NCBI GenBank assembly: GCA_963924555.1
Contig: OZ004591.1
Location: 2,480,001 to 2,544,000 of the forward strand
DNA: 64,000 bases
Direction: 5' to 3'
From: Crambe crambe
Lineage: Eukaryota > Porifera > Demospongiae > Poecilosclerida > Crambeidae
Shown here: one piece after another, positions 44,540 to 57,700 of the stretch
Position numbering within the stretch: the first letter of the stretch is position 1
Layout of the letters: each line of letters opens with the position of its first letter
Position numbers and translations under genes: made by a program
The notes under the pieces: model-generated
Seen by the model: only the letters and a program-made list of their open reading frames with translations
What the model was told of the DNA's origin: nothing
Database searches by the model: none

Positions 44540-46429
44540 CTATGAGAACACCTCGCAACTTTCTATTTCACTCTACCATTTGTACTTGTTGTGATTTCAC
44601 AATTAGACAAATACATTGGGAGGGTCATTTAGTTGAACTCCAATACCCAGATCCACCCACGTATGTGTAAGTGCAAACATGGACCTGCAAATAGGTCCCC
44701 ACACTATTATAACAATTATGCAGTGAGACCTGTAGGGGTGGTAATGCCATGGTGGTATCGAGACTGGTGGTAAGGGTGGTAATATAATGGCACATTGGGA
44801 CTGGGAGACTTTCTAGCACATTGAAAGGTGTCCCTTGGAAGTTCTTTGTCTTGTGTCCAGATCCATAATCACGCTAGCCATGAAATGGAATGTCTTGGAA
44901 ACTACATAGTTCTCCATGATCTGTGTCTTGGTCTGTGGGACTGCTTGAGACTGCAAGAATATCTTCACCACACTATGCACCTGAATAGCACCTGACACCT
45001 GCAATGTACTGATGACACCTGCAATGTACAATATTTGCTTGATGACACATTAAGAATAGCATCCCTTTGTTTTATTTTAATCAAATGATTGATTTTTGAC
45101 CAGTTGTGGTTGGGATGTCCAGGTGATAGTGACACATCAATAAAGATTAGCAGATTATCCTAGTAAAGACACTACAGTTAATAGTCTCTCCTTTGATGAC
45201 ATTCTGTTTCAGAGGTAAAAAATAGCCAGTAATTAACAGTCCAGCTACGCTTGAGCACATTCTTATTACTTCAGCTTTCCAGGATGTCTTCCCATTATGC
45301 TCGTGATTATGAATGCACAATATCAAACTAGTCTGTGTGCTGGTTGAAGCGTTATGCTTCAAAATTATGAAGTCATAATACTACTGTGCTGGTTATTGAG
45401 CACTATATCTCCCCATACACAAAACATAAACACCACATAACACAAATCATTGTCATGTGTCACAGTAAACAACACCAAATAAGGGCATGTGGCATGTAGA
45501 CACAAGTGTATTCATATACTACATAAGAGGTTTGTGGTATTGTGTGCTGTAAAGTGCAGGACACACACACAACAATAGAGGAGATATAACAAGACTTCAA
45601 GATATATTTGAATGGCATAAAACTAATTAGGTTGCCCAATTCTGTGAGTTGTTCCTGCTCTGCATATTATGTCCATGTGTGAAGAGGTTAAACTTCTCAC
45701 ACATGCAAACTATTAGAGGATGGCAGCCACCACATATCTAGTAGCTCTGAAAAGCCAGCAAATAACAATGGACAGGCAGTTTGTCAGGATTAATCTGTTA
45801 GGACTTTAGAGCTGATGTCTAAAATTTGACAGATTAATGGACACCTCAACCATCCCTTGGACCCTAAATTTCATTGAGTTGACCATGTACATCTATCATA
45901 AATTTATGCCCCCTCCCCCAAACAAGGCAAGTCATCTTCCTACACCACTATAAGAGTATCACTGTGTACTCTACCTCAGAGCAAGCATTATGTAGAAGTA
46001 GAGATGATATACAACAAGAGCGAGACAAGGTCCCTGATTGAGATCCAGTTGTACAAATGGTGTGTGGTAAATGCTGCACAGCAGACATGTTTTTTCAGTC
46101 ACCACTTGAATATTCTTGCAGCATGCTTAGCTCAGCTTTATAGGATTTTCTTTTCTCTATTGGTTGACTGCCACCTCATCAACACTGCAACAGGTAGGAC
46201 TCTACCTCAAAACAATACAGTAACCACTATTAACTAGGAACACAATTCACCAGCTGATTACATGAAGTCTACTGGAATCTTAGGTCTAGCAAGACTTTCA
46301 CTACATTATTTTTTGAGTTTAAACGCACATTTCATTAGTCTTCCTTGCTGTTCCATTTAGAACGCAGGGGATGGGCGTGGCTCGTTTTTGCGGTGAGGCG
46401 TGGCTTGTTTTATTTACCTTTCTACAAGT
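44540..46429. other. RRP1-Kelch spacer, copy B
   Basis: Mostly shared with 3731-5139, but 44841-45330 is absent from A. On the minus strand that part has an open, exon-like stretch (44845-45010: QVSGAIQVHSVVKIFLQSQA, then SKTFHFMASVIMDLDTRQR) preceded by a good acceptor, and an upstream frame with a hydrophobic AGLLITGYFL. I do not recognise it. It may be part of a minus-strand gene that A lost. Confidence 0.4.
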
Positions 46430-49400
46430 ATGGCATCTCCTCTCTATGAGCCTCCCCCTCGCTGGGCTCACTCTTCCTCCATCGTAGAAGGAAACCTCTT
46501 AATGTTTGGAGGAAGAACTAAAGATTTCTACAACCAAGTAGAGAACACCATCAACTTATTTAATCCCTACGAGGAAAAATGGACCACACATAAGACTACA
46601 GGTACTGATCTGATTAGAATATATGATGCTGCAAGTGCGGCACTAGGCAAAAATTTCTATCTTTTCGGAGGAATTAATGGTCCAGAGTATATAGGATATA
46701 TGTACCATCTGGATTCGACTTGGAACATCACAACAATGGAACATCACAATAATGCACCAATGAGAAAGCGTGACTCTAAGATGATAAGCCACAAAGAAAA
46801 TCTAATCTGCTTTGGAGGTTATGGAATCCCCTCCGGACCGCACCAACTTCAATCTCAATTCATCTTGGATAACAAGTATGGTGATGGAAGGGGGTGGACA
46901 AATGAGTTACACAGCTTTAACCTCAAAGAAGGTGAGGTAGAATATTAGGGGTGGTTAATGAGGTGTGTACACACCACTCTACTTCCTTCACTCTAAATCT
47001 ACCCTATAAATGTGGGAGTGGTTAGCTATGTTGTACTGTGCAAAGCACAAAATAGCAGTCTGTCATTATTTTATGGCAATTCAATGATGGTCAAGTTGAC
47101 TGGACAGAAGCAACTATGTGCATATAAGTGACCTAGTAAACTGATATCATAAAAATATTCAATCTGACATGTGAATGACCATAATGTGGATGTTATTTCA
47201 GCTTTGACATGTGTAGCACACAGTTCCTCCTATATTATACCATCCTCATCATCTTTGCTGAAACTGGATCTATAGGCTGCCTTTCTTGCAGGTTTATTTG
47301 TTGCAAGTCAGAAGTAAATTAGAGCTCAATTTGGTATTTTAGTGCTAACCACTTCCCTTACAAAGCAGTAGATGTGACAATAGTGATTTAACTAGCTACT
47401 GGTAACTGGCTAGCTAGTAGCTCTATTAATACTGAAGCTAGCTGTCATAGATAAGATGATGACTGAAGCTTTGTAGTGGATGGATCTACAAGGATTGCAT
47501 CCTCCCAGAGCTACTATGCAGTGGAACTTCCAATTAATTAAAAAATGGGAGTGACTTTATTTGGACGTAGTACCTATCTCAGAGGTCAACCATTATTAAT
47601 TTTACACCACCATTTTTTCTTAACTCATTCAGGGAAGATGGTCAATGTCCATGTCATCAATTGTTCAGTTTCATAAATGTATTGTTGTTGTGTGCATGTG
47701 CATGACCTATAATAATTATTGGACATCATCACGTGCTTCAGTCCACTATTCTACAACTCAAAATTTATATTAGCTAGCTCATTCTGGATCCACCAGAGTG
47801 TCCGTTATCCAGAGTACAGAGGTCATCCACTCATTGGAGGTTCACTTGAACTGCTCAAGGTGAAATCAACATGCAATTTGTCTATTTGGAGGCATCCAGT
47901 CTTCAGAGGTCAAAATAATCATTAAATTCACACTTTCAAATATTTGGATCTAATACTAGTAAGGTATAATGGAAACTACTTTTGAAATGTACAGTAGCAA
48001 TAGCTGAGTACTAATTTATTCAACTCACTTATAATTGGGTTGATGGATGGTAAGTGAGGTAATATCTATTCATCTCTTTACTCTCACCTTTTATCCTTCT
48101 ACATTTTAGAACAAGAGCATAATTATTAATAGAGCAGGTAACTAACCTCTGAGGATGTCAATAATATTTACTTCCAGATTTGTTTGTGACTCAGTGTTAA
48201 GTGTGACAACTATACAGTATTTGTGTGGGTGTCTATGGTATCAAAATGGACCCCTTTCCCATAAAAACTATAATTACTATTAATCAAAACACAGTCTGAA
48301 AGACAGTTCCACATAATAAAGATTCATAGAGTCTACTGAATCACAGGATTACCAATCTTTAATCATCTGTCTCTTACTTTCCCCAACTCCCTCAGGGACA
48401 TGGTCATCCCCCACTGTCACTGGAACAAAGCCCCCTCCCTGTAAATCCTTCACACTAACGAAGATAAATGCAAACACAGCTGTGATGTTTGGAGGATTCC
48501 TAGGTGATCGACGGAGAAGAACCAATGATGTGTACATCCTTGATCTGACAAAAATGGTGAGATGTAAAGTGTGGTATTAAAATATAGTGTCTGTTTCCAT
48601 TGTACATTGATGAAGTATCAAATCAGATATTTCAGTATATGCTCTGACAGATGTGATGTACTGACTGGATGTTATCATTGTAGCTGGTCCATTATGTCCC
48701 CATAGGTAGAGTGCCACCACACTCAGATAAGATATTCATCTATCAAGGTGAATATCCAAGAAATGGGAGGTCAAGTATGATCATGTGACTTGAGGACCAC
48801 CAGGACCAATTATGACCAGTGTTTATTTAGTAGTAAAAAATGAAACCATGGAACTTTTAGGTCATTGATTTTATGATCATATTATATTGTGTTCAGCATG
48901 AAGTGAGTTCCATTAGGGAAATATAATAATTATGACCACTGATGAAAGAAGTTATTTAGAATTGTGAATGTAGCAATCATTTAGGTTGATAGTTCACAAA
49001 CCATGTGTCTTCATTTCTCATTCATATAGTAGCTAGAAGGAAAGTTTTGAATACTCAAAATTTTGTAGCTATGTTAGACCATGCAGAGATTCGAACTAAC
49101 CCTTAGTTTGATTTATCAACCATGTGTGCATAAGCTTAACAGCTAGCTGGCATGCTCGATTGATAGTAGTACATAGCAGCTGCAGTACTGATGTTCAGCT
49201 TTAGTTCAAGCAAGCTTTGATCATCTCTCCCTGACTGGAAGGGGCACCAGGACTGCTAATAAAGCTGTAAGAGAAGTATAGAAACGAACGAGCTATAGAC
49301 AAGTTCACACCTGAACGACAACTTTCCTCTTTTGTATAGCAACCATTGTTACATCCCATGGCTTCAGTAGATCTGATCTCTCCATTGCTGTGGCAGCAAC

Positions 49401-52400
49401 TAGCGAATATTTCTTTTGGGTTGAGCATAAAAAATTTTCAACCAATGAAAAATTCCCAGGCCACCATACAGTAAGTACACTATGCTTCAAGTGATATCAA
49501 GTTAAACCAACCATCAACCTCCTAATAATCTTTCTGTTAATTTGTATATTGTGGAGAAGGGGCTAAGTGATAATGTTTGTCTTGGTAATTGTAATTGTAA
49601 CTTTTTGTAGCACTGGAGAAAACTGGCCCATCAGGAGGGAGAACCCTGTCCTGTGGCTAGAAGTAGCCATGCTTCTGTCTGTCTGGGTTATGATGGAGAT
49701 CACCCCCAGATTGTTGTGATTGGGGGACGTGTTGCTGGCAACAAAGTTCTAAGTGACATGTGGCTACTTGATGTAGTGTCTGGGAGGTGGAGGGAGGTGA
49801 GTGATAAATTAGAATAGATAATAACATTGGTGGGGACTGAATCATTTAGAATTAGAATCTCCCTTGTTGTTTTTCACCTCCTCCCTTGTAGTGTTATTGT
49901 TACTGTTTGTGTTGAAGACACTCTCTAGTGGCATCATATCAGAGGACTTTACCATAGTAGCATGTCATTAGTTTAATAAGTGCCATGCAGATAATGACAA
50001 TGTGTGGGTTTCAGTTGAGATATAATGTTATGTCCTTACTGCATCACACTCAGTTGGTAGTGTTTCATTATAGGCAATTCTTTTACTTTTGCTGTGTGGA
50101 GTTGGAGTAAAAAGTGTGTATTGTTTTAGTTGAAGCTACAAGGAAGTGCTTTTCTACCAATTATAATGTTTATAGTTAATAGAATTTCCTTATCTTCATA
50201 ATTGGAGTGAGCATAGCGAGTAACATTTGTCACATAAATCATGGAGTGTTTCTAATTACCCTCCTCATGTGTGCACAGCAAGGACTTAAAGTTATTTGTT
50301 CATTTCCACTTGGACAGGTATACGAATTTCTATTTCCTCTAATAGCTCAAAACTGTCAAAAGTGTCTCAAGTCCTAGTCTTCAGTTAGCTATCTAATTAT
50401 TCCATTCCTAATTTGCACATGAATGTGAAATTCATTGCCATGTCCATATACATGCTTGGGGTGTGAAATGTGAGGTTACCACATATTAGAGTAATGTGAT
50501 CCATTTTGCTATTTTAAGTATGTATGTTGCTATGTTCTGTGCTATCTTCAAAGTTCTAATGCAGTGGTACCTGATGACCTTTTTATTAGCCAGTACTAAC
50601 ACCAATTATTGGCACCATGTAGTTTAGTATTAGAGGTCAAAACTAACAGTGCTGGAATTAACCATCTAGCACTTATTGGATTATTATTTGTAGTCTAAAG
50701 TACAAATTATCATGAAATGACCCCCTTACTCCCTCTAGTTATGTGTGATATTTGCATGACATTGTCTTGATGAGGATGTATTTCACAATGGCATAATGTG
50801 GAGGTTTTTAAGTCTTGTGGTGTGGAGACTAGTGATGATGTGTGTATTGAAATGGAGGATGATGTCATGGTAATTGTGAGAGGGATGATCCAATGTTATG
50901 TGTCCATGTGCAGATCAAAGTTCCAAGTCTCCAGTCAAGATTCAGGCACACTGCTGATGTATTCCATTTCAATGCAAGACTGGCAGACGTCATTCTATTT
51001 GGCGGGATTCCTGAAGTGCCAAAGATTTGGAAGTCTGCTGCTGACCTTCCAATGATAGCCCAGACCACTGTACTACGATTTGGTGAGTGTGATTTAACTG
51101 ATGCTAGTCATACTATACTTCATTCCTCCATAATATAAGTACAGTAGAAAGTCACTGGAGGTCTTTATTTCCAAATACTTACATTTTAAGTGTGCATATT
51201 TTAATGTCTCTATTACCCACTGACTTAACATCTCTGTACAGTGGGACCTCTAAATAAGCAGACATGTCTGGAAGAGCATAATAGTCTCTTTATTTGGAGA
51301 CATAGTGACATTACTGTAAATCTTCTATTTAGTGTGTTACTCTAATATAGTGTCACGATCACATTTAGACCCATTCTTATAATCATGGCACTAAATGAAG
51401 TTTTAGTATGACATTGCACTAAGCACCACTCTATAATGCAGTCAATGTACATGTAGTCTAATAATAAACTCTCATTCTGTTAATGTGCCAGTCATGATTT
51501 TTTCTGGCATGTTAATTGGAAGATTTATGGTATTGGATATTCTATAGTAACTGTTGTTGTTTGTTGCACTTGTTAGGAAGTTGTGTTTGTGGTTTGTGCA
51601 TGTCTTGTGTTGTGTGTGGTTACAAGCTATTCACAAGATTAGAGACAGGCAAGTCTGATGGTTTGCTTTAGAATGATTATTTCCATATCCATCATGCTTT
51701 CTAAACACCCTATTCTTCTGGAGGTGAAACATACTTCACTTTCATTGGACCACCACACATCCAAACTCATTTAGACCAACTCCTTTAAATTTGGGATAAT
51801 TGATTTGATATAAATCTACTTAGAAATTGAGTTGGTTTAATCCAGTTTTCAATATTTAGCAAACTTCTTAACTTCTTAATTCCTTTTCAAATCATTCATT
51901 ATTTTCCTAACTCCTTTATCTGATGATAAATTTGTTCATGTAATAAGGTTTCAATATGCAAGGGTCAGCACCCTCGTAATCTTAGAGGTCGTATTTCTTG
52001 AAAAGAATTTCATGATTTTCCCCTTGCAATTTGCATATGCTGTGTATAGCTACTTAATTACTATTTTATCAAGTGACCTCCACTTACCAACCACTCATTG
52101 ATAATTAATATTTCAAATAACTACCATCTATCATACTTTTTCATTTCTTCTCCACCACCTTGTGATATGAAGAATATCACTATAACTTAATACTATCAGC
52201 AGAAAACAATGTTCATCAATTTAATGGATATCACTTCTATTTCTCGTCTAGTTTCTAGTTACTAGATAGTTTCCATGCAGTAACTAGTTACCATATGGTG
52301 GAAAATTTTCATTGAGTAAAACTTTCATGGATTCAGTTATTTTGAAAAAAAATAATACACCAACATAATTTTTATGGTTCACATTGAGAAACAACAACAG

Positions 52401-52648
52401 TATTTCCCAACCAATTAGCTAAGATTGATTCCTGTCAAAAGCTGGTCTAAACCTCCACCATAAATCTCACTATCATTTAATGACATACAAAGACACTCTT
52501 CAAACCTGAGGTCAACCACAACATAATTATTACTAATGCTAATTAGAATGTGTTGATAATGAGTGGAGTCTGATTGATGTGTGCAAGTTTCCTGACCTTG
52601 GGAGTCCAGAGAGAGTGAAAATGAAAGAAGAACTGAAGAAGAATTCCA
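46430..52648 (+). CDS. Kelch-repeat protein, copy B
   Basis: Same architecture as the protein at 5140. Exons: 46430-46931, 48396-48556, 49611-49796, 50914-51082 and 52547-52648, with a possible last exon from about 53391. Relative to A, exon 1 lacks three codons and exon 2 gains one, so the frame is preserved. The same six di-glycine blades are seen (LLMFGG, FYLFGG, LICFGG, AVMFGG, IVVIGG, VILFGG). Exon 2 reads GFLGDRRRTNDVYILD, where A has GHLPGNKRTNDVYILD. The C-terminus differs: the base change TGA to TGG would let B read on past the A stop, and a 562-bp MITE enlarges that last intron. Probably functional; role unknown. Confidence 0.83.
49340..49470 (+). other. Candidate mutually exclusive Kelch exon 2b
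   Basis: A 131-bp block with a strong acceptor (CTCTTTTGTATAG) and donor (ACA/GTAAGT), located between exons 2 and 3. Read in the phase left by exon 1, it is open throughout: ATIVTSHGFSRSDLSIAVAA, TSEYFFWVEHKKFSTNEKF, PGHHT. It ends in the phase that exon 3 needs. Exon 2 (161 bp) has the same phase behaviour, so the two could substitute for each other but could not both be included. An opposite-strand frame is also open, so this remains a hypothesis. Confidence 0.4.
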
Positions 52649-52780
52649 GTAAGTGTGCATATGTAATTATAGAGTTAGTATCATATCAACCCTCAGTGCA
52701 TGCACGAAGGTCACAGTACTCAGTTGTGTATGTATTAATTAGTGTATCTGTTACATCCACCATGAAGCCGACCTCAACTA

Positions 52781-53342
52781 CCGTATAGTGGGTATATTTC
52801 AAGGGGTAAAAGTGTTTGCGATTAAACCTTTTTGTCTTATTTCACGGGGAAATCATTTGCAGTTTTGATTTTGAAAAAACAACCAAAAAACCTGACCAGC
52901 AGCCATGTGCACACGTGCATGCACACTGAGCTAGATCTGTATCTAGCTAGCTGAAGCTTCGATGGCATGCAAATCTAGGCCATCTTTCGTTTGAGACTAC
53001 GTTCTAGACGGGTTAAGTTTAAGACGATATCTGGAGTGCAGTAGTTAGCAAAGTGTTATAATTATTGTGCAGTCATCCTTTTGCCATGGCATACCAATGA
53101 TACATGTTCTGCCGCCTCAAAGCCAGATCATGTGGCTCTATTTTTCTTCAGTGAGGTGAGTCTATCCATTGTAGAGTCACAGACACATGAACTAGATGTA
53201 ACGTGATTAGTCTGAGAGTCTGGGCCGAGTGAGACTATCTAGTGATTTGCCAAAGTGATTTGCGTGGTTAAATATTCGCAAACAGAAGAGAAATTGTGAC
53301 ATCTATGAAATTTTTCACCTCTTGAAATATACCCGCTATACG
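52781..53342. mobile_element. 562-bp MITE with CGTATAG ends
   Basis: The inverted ends CGTATAGTGGGTATATTTC and CGTATAGCGGGTATATTTC differ at one base, with further inward similarity. The matching intron in copy A (about 14020) is empty. The target duplication is short and not clean (TA-rich), so I do not name a superfamily. Confidence 0.78.
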
Positions 53343-54228
53343 ATATATCCAAGTGATACTCTCCAGTGTATTCATAGTCTTTATTCCTAGAAAGATGGCA
53401 AGATTTGTACCTGAGCTTCCTTACATATTCCTCAGCCAGCAATAATTTAAATTCAGCTTCAATATTGTCTAGACGATACTTTCCAGCATTTCAATAGCTT
53501 GCCTTATTCAGAAAACTCAGAAAGAAGACAAGATTGGTAGTAAATCATGAAAATGTAGACTGTGTACTTAATACCTTCAACTGATCAACGATCTCCTGCT
53601 CAATATCTGAAATGTAATGCAAATATCTACTTCAACACACACAGTACAGATAACTCAACAATTTATAGAGTAATTATGGTGAGTCTGAGCAATTCCACCA
53701 TACATATATAATAATATAGAAACATTCTATGATCATTCAGTATACGAGTTTAATTTGGCGGTGTATTAAATTTAATGGTTTGGCTGTCTGTCTTGGAACC
53801 ACCAATAATAATGTCTGCCATTCACAAACAAGCAGCATGCATTAGTGGCAAGTGCATGATAGCGCGCACCGCCATGCCACCACACTTGGTAAATACCAAA
53901 TAAAAGAGTTTTATTTATCATTTGTATCAAAAGTAACACATATACCATAGTTTTTATTTCCATACATGCATGTGTCTACTATACTTACCTTGTGCTGTAC
54001 AGCAAAGTTTTCTTATGCGACGACCACAAGTATAACATGCACTCAGAGCATCATTAATACAACATCACAAATAAACATCCACACAGAGCACAGACACAAG
54101 TCTCCATTTTTGCCTGCACAGTCATATGCACAGCACCCATGCTGACCTTATAACTTAGGTGGAACCATTACCTTCAATGACAAACAATGTAGTACTTCAG
54201 AACTTTTCATTGAATGTAGCAATAATGG

Positions 54229-54420
54229 ATGGGTGATGGAACCCTTCGTTCATGTCTGATCCACTTGAAGGAAGGCATCTAGCATGGCTTCTTTCCATCA
54301 GAATTTGCCAACTGCCTAGCTTATGGAGTTTCAGGTTCAGGGAAGATGTCTCTCTATGACCTCCCTGTACCTGAACTACACATCAGTACTGTATTTATCA
54401 AGCAAGCACAGAGAGCAGTG
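54229..54420 (+). pseudogene. 5' fragment of the GTPase gene
   Basis: A truncated, decayed copy of the first codons of the gene at 54771, only about 540 bases upstream. It keeps MGDGTL at its start, then PSEFANCLAYGVSGSGKMSL (the P-loop with T changed to M) and LYDLPVPELHISTV. It has frame breaks, stops after the codons for KQAQRAV and continues into flanking repeat. Flanks such as CTTATAACTTAG recur on both sides, showing a local tandem duplication that is absent from copy A. Confidence 0.78.
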
Positions 54421-54770
54421 CACAGTTTATCAATTATATACACAACATCCAAACCTTATAACTTAGATGGAAGCATCACCTTCAATAACAAACAACTCAA
54501 ATGACAGTTAATTTCAGCTCTCAACAATCACAAACATGCATGCACACATACAAACAAGCAATCCACCAAACATCTAACCAGATCATCAGGCTCGCACCAC
54601 AATGCCCTGCATTTCTCTAGTAGAAAAAAATTTGTATACAAAGAGTTGCTGAGATTCCCGATGACAGCAAGATTGTCTGTAGCTGCTATGAATTGCACTT
54701 TGCTGTATGTAGTAGTCAATGTGTGCACTGAGGGCTAGTACTTCAGAGCTTTTAATAGTAGCAGTAATGG

Positions 54771-57700
54771 ATGGGTGATGGAACCCTTCACTTTATGTCT
54801 GATCTATTGAATTTAGTGATAGAGCAACACTTGAAGGAAGGCATCCAGTATGGCTTCATTCCATCAGAAGTTGCCAACTGCCTAGCTTATGGAGTTCCGG
54901 GATCAGGGAAGACGTCTCTCCATTATTCTCTCTATGACCTTCGTGCACCTGAACTTCGTATCAGTACTGCATGCATCGAGCAAGCACAGAGAGCAGTGCT
55001 GGTCACAAGAAGGAGTGAAGATTCTTCATCTGAAATAGTTATATGCAAACCAGTGGAAGAGCAAGATCTGAAAGAAATGCTTGCGAAAGAGATGACAGAA
55101 GAAGGAATAACCGAGGAAAAGAAAGAAGTAATTTCACGAATCGAGAAGACGCTGAAGGAAAATCCTCCAGTGGAAGATCGCTCAACTCGACCTGTGTCAC
55201 CTTCCTCTCAAGAGCTGACTCCAGTGGAAGATCATCAGCCTGTTTCAATTCCAGGGCCTTCCCCCACACCTGATGAAGAAGCTACTTCGCACTTAGTCAT
55301 ATCACCTCGAGTGAAATTGCAAGGAATGGATGAAATCCTGTATTTGATGCTCCACCCCACCCCAGCCAACCTACCACGACTGAGAAACCGCTTGGTGCAA
55401 TTCATCGACAGTGGTGGACAGCCCAAGTTATTGGAGATGTTACCTGCATATCTCCGAAATCTCTCCGGTTTGATGCTTGTGCATCGTCTCTTGGAGAGTC
55501 TCAGCACCATGCCCAAGGCAGAATACTGTGATAAAGATGGCAAGCTGTTCGAATTGGGTCACTTCAACCTGACTAATCTGGAAATGTTGTTGAAGTGTGC
55601 ACAGCTCTCTCGTTACCACCAGTCTCATCTGGCACTTCCTCACGTGGAGTGTGATGATTCTCCTCCTGACATAATAGTGGTGGGCACCTTCAAAGACCAG
55701 GAAGGCAAATGCAAGCAAACCAGGGAGGAGAAAAATGCTGAATTGGAGGTGGCATTTGAGCAGTTTGGCAAGAGCATCATCAGGCGATCAAATGGGGAGA
55801 TCATCTTTGGTGTGGATGCCACCTCTCGCAGCGATCCCGTAATCTCAGAGCTAAGAGCTGCCTTGAAGCATGTGAAATGCCTGCACTATAAGTGTCCAAT
55901 CCTGTGGTACCTCCTTGAAGTGGAGCTGAGGAAGCTGGGGAAGAAAGTTATTCCCAAAGAGTACGTCATGTCAATAGCCAAAGAGTTGCATATCGTAATC
56001 ACAGAATCGATAGAAGCTGCATTGCTGTTTTGGCATGAAATTAATCTCATCATGTATTTTCCAAGTATTCTTCCTGAAGTTGTCATATTCCAGCCAGATG
56101 CCATGATTGGAATGATCAGTCAACTCTACGAGCAGCACATCAAGATCAGCGACACTGCTGAATGCGATATTTCCTCCGAAGAAGATTTACGTTTTCGAGA
56201 CCAAGCTGTCTTTAGTGATGATTATGCCTACCACATCAAAAATGAGACCATCCTGTCTGTGGACGAGCTCCTTCTTATCCTTCAGGACAGGAAAACCGTT
56301 GCAAAATTGCCTTCCAGTGATGACGGCTCCTCCCTGTATTTCATGCCCAGCCTTTTAGAAGAGTTGACCGAAGAAGAGTTTGCTGCTTCTCGTTCTCAAC
56401 TTGCTTCTCAACTTCCAGTTGCTTCATCTCTGCTGGTCTCTTTTCCCACTCCTGAGGTTCCTTCAGGTCTCTTTTGCACTTTCATATCTGATATAGTCTC
56501 TTCCAGTGAGTGCAAGATCCCTGACCTTGATAGTTCCACCAAGTTGTATAGGAACTTCATCTCCATCACTCTCAGCATCAGCCCAGGTTCTTTCGGTACT
56601 CTCACTCTGTACAACACAGGAAAGGTTTTCTCCATCACTCCTTACTCCCTCTCCTCTTCTTCTTTCTTGCCAAAAGTGAAAAAGCTTGTTGCTAAAGCTC
56701 TTGATGCTTCTTGTAGGGTGTTGTCTTACAGAAAGCTTCACCAGTTCTCCTTCCAGTGTGAGTGTGGCCAATCTCCACCACCTCATGTTGCTCACCTTTC
56801 ACCTGACGAGAAAGTGACCATTTGCTCCTTGGACTCTGATAAAGATGGATGTAGTCTTACAAAGAAGCAGATTCTTTGGACAGGTAAGTTCAGTAGTAAC
56901 TACTTTAAATTCAATAATGTATCTCATTATTTATTTCAGATCAGTGCAGTGATGTTGCATGTAAGACTGTTCCAGATCAGTGCAGTGATGTTGCATGTCA
57001 GACTGTTCCAGATCAGTGCAGCGATGTTGCATCTCAGACTGTTTGTAGCATGGAGACTTCAGTGAATGGTATGTGATGTTTACATGATTTATACATTTTA
57101 ATTTCTCCCCATTTAATATATACTTGCCACAAAATATTCAATGTATGGCATGATATCCACCAGATAGCCAAGAATAATCATTTGTTATGACATAGCAGCT
57201 AGTGAGTATAGCCATGGATAAGCTTTTACTATTAATATTGAATTCACAACAGATCATCAGCGTGGGATGAATGTAGTGGGATCTACCTCTTTCATCTACA
57301 GAGGAGAAGCTGTCAGCTTTACTTGGAATAACCATGGGGTCAATCTTCACCTCCCAGAGGATGCATTTACATCTGACATCACTGAATGTCCTATTCATCT
57401 TGAGGCAGCAATATCTGGCCAGTTCCAGTTTCCTGATGGTGCTGAGGTGGTGAGTGGTGTGTACCACATCCACAGCCCTGAGCAGTTCACCAAAATGATG
57501 ACCATCAAAGTCCAACACTTCTCCTCTTCTAGTTCCCAGAAAGAAGTTGATGACCTTTGCTTTGTCTCAAGTAACAAAGACCAGCTTCCCTACCTTTTCT
57601 CCTTTTGTGAAGAAGGCATATTCTCCATTGGTAGTCAGTATGGAGCCATTGAAACAAAAAGCTTTGGCAAGTTTGCAGTTGTGAGAAGAAAGAAGAAAGA

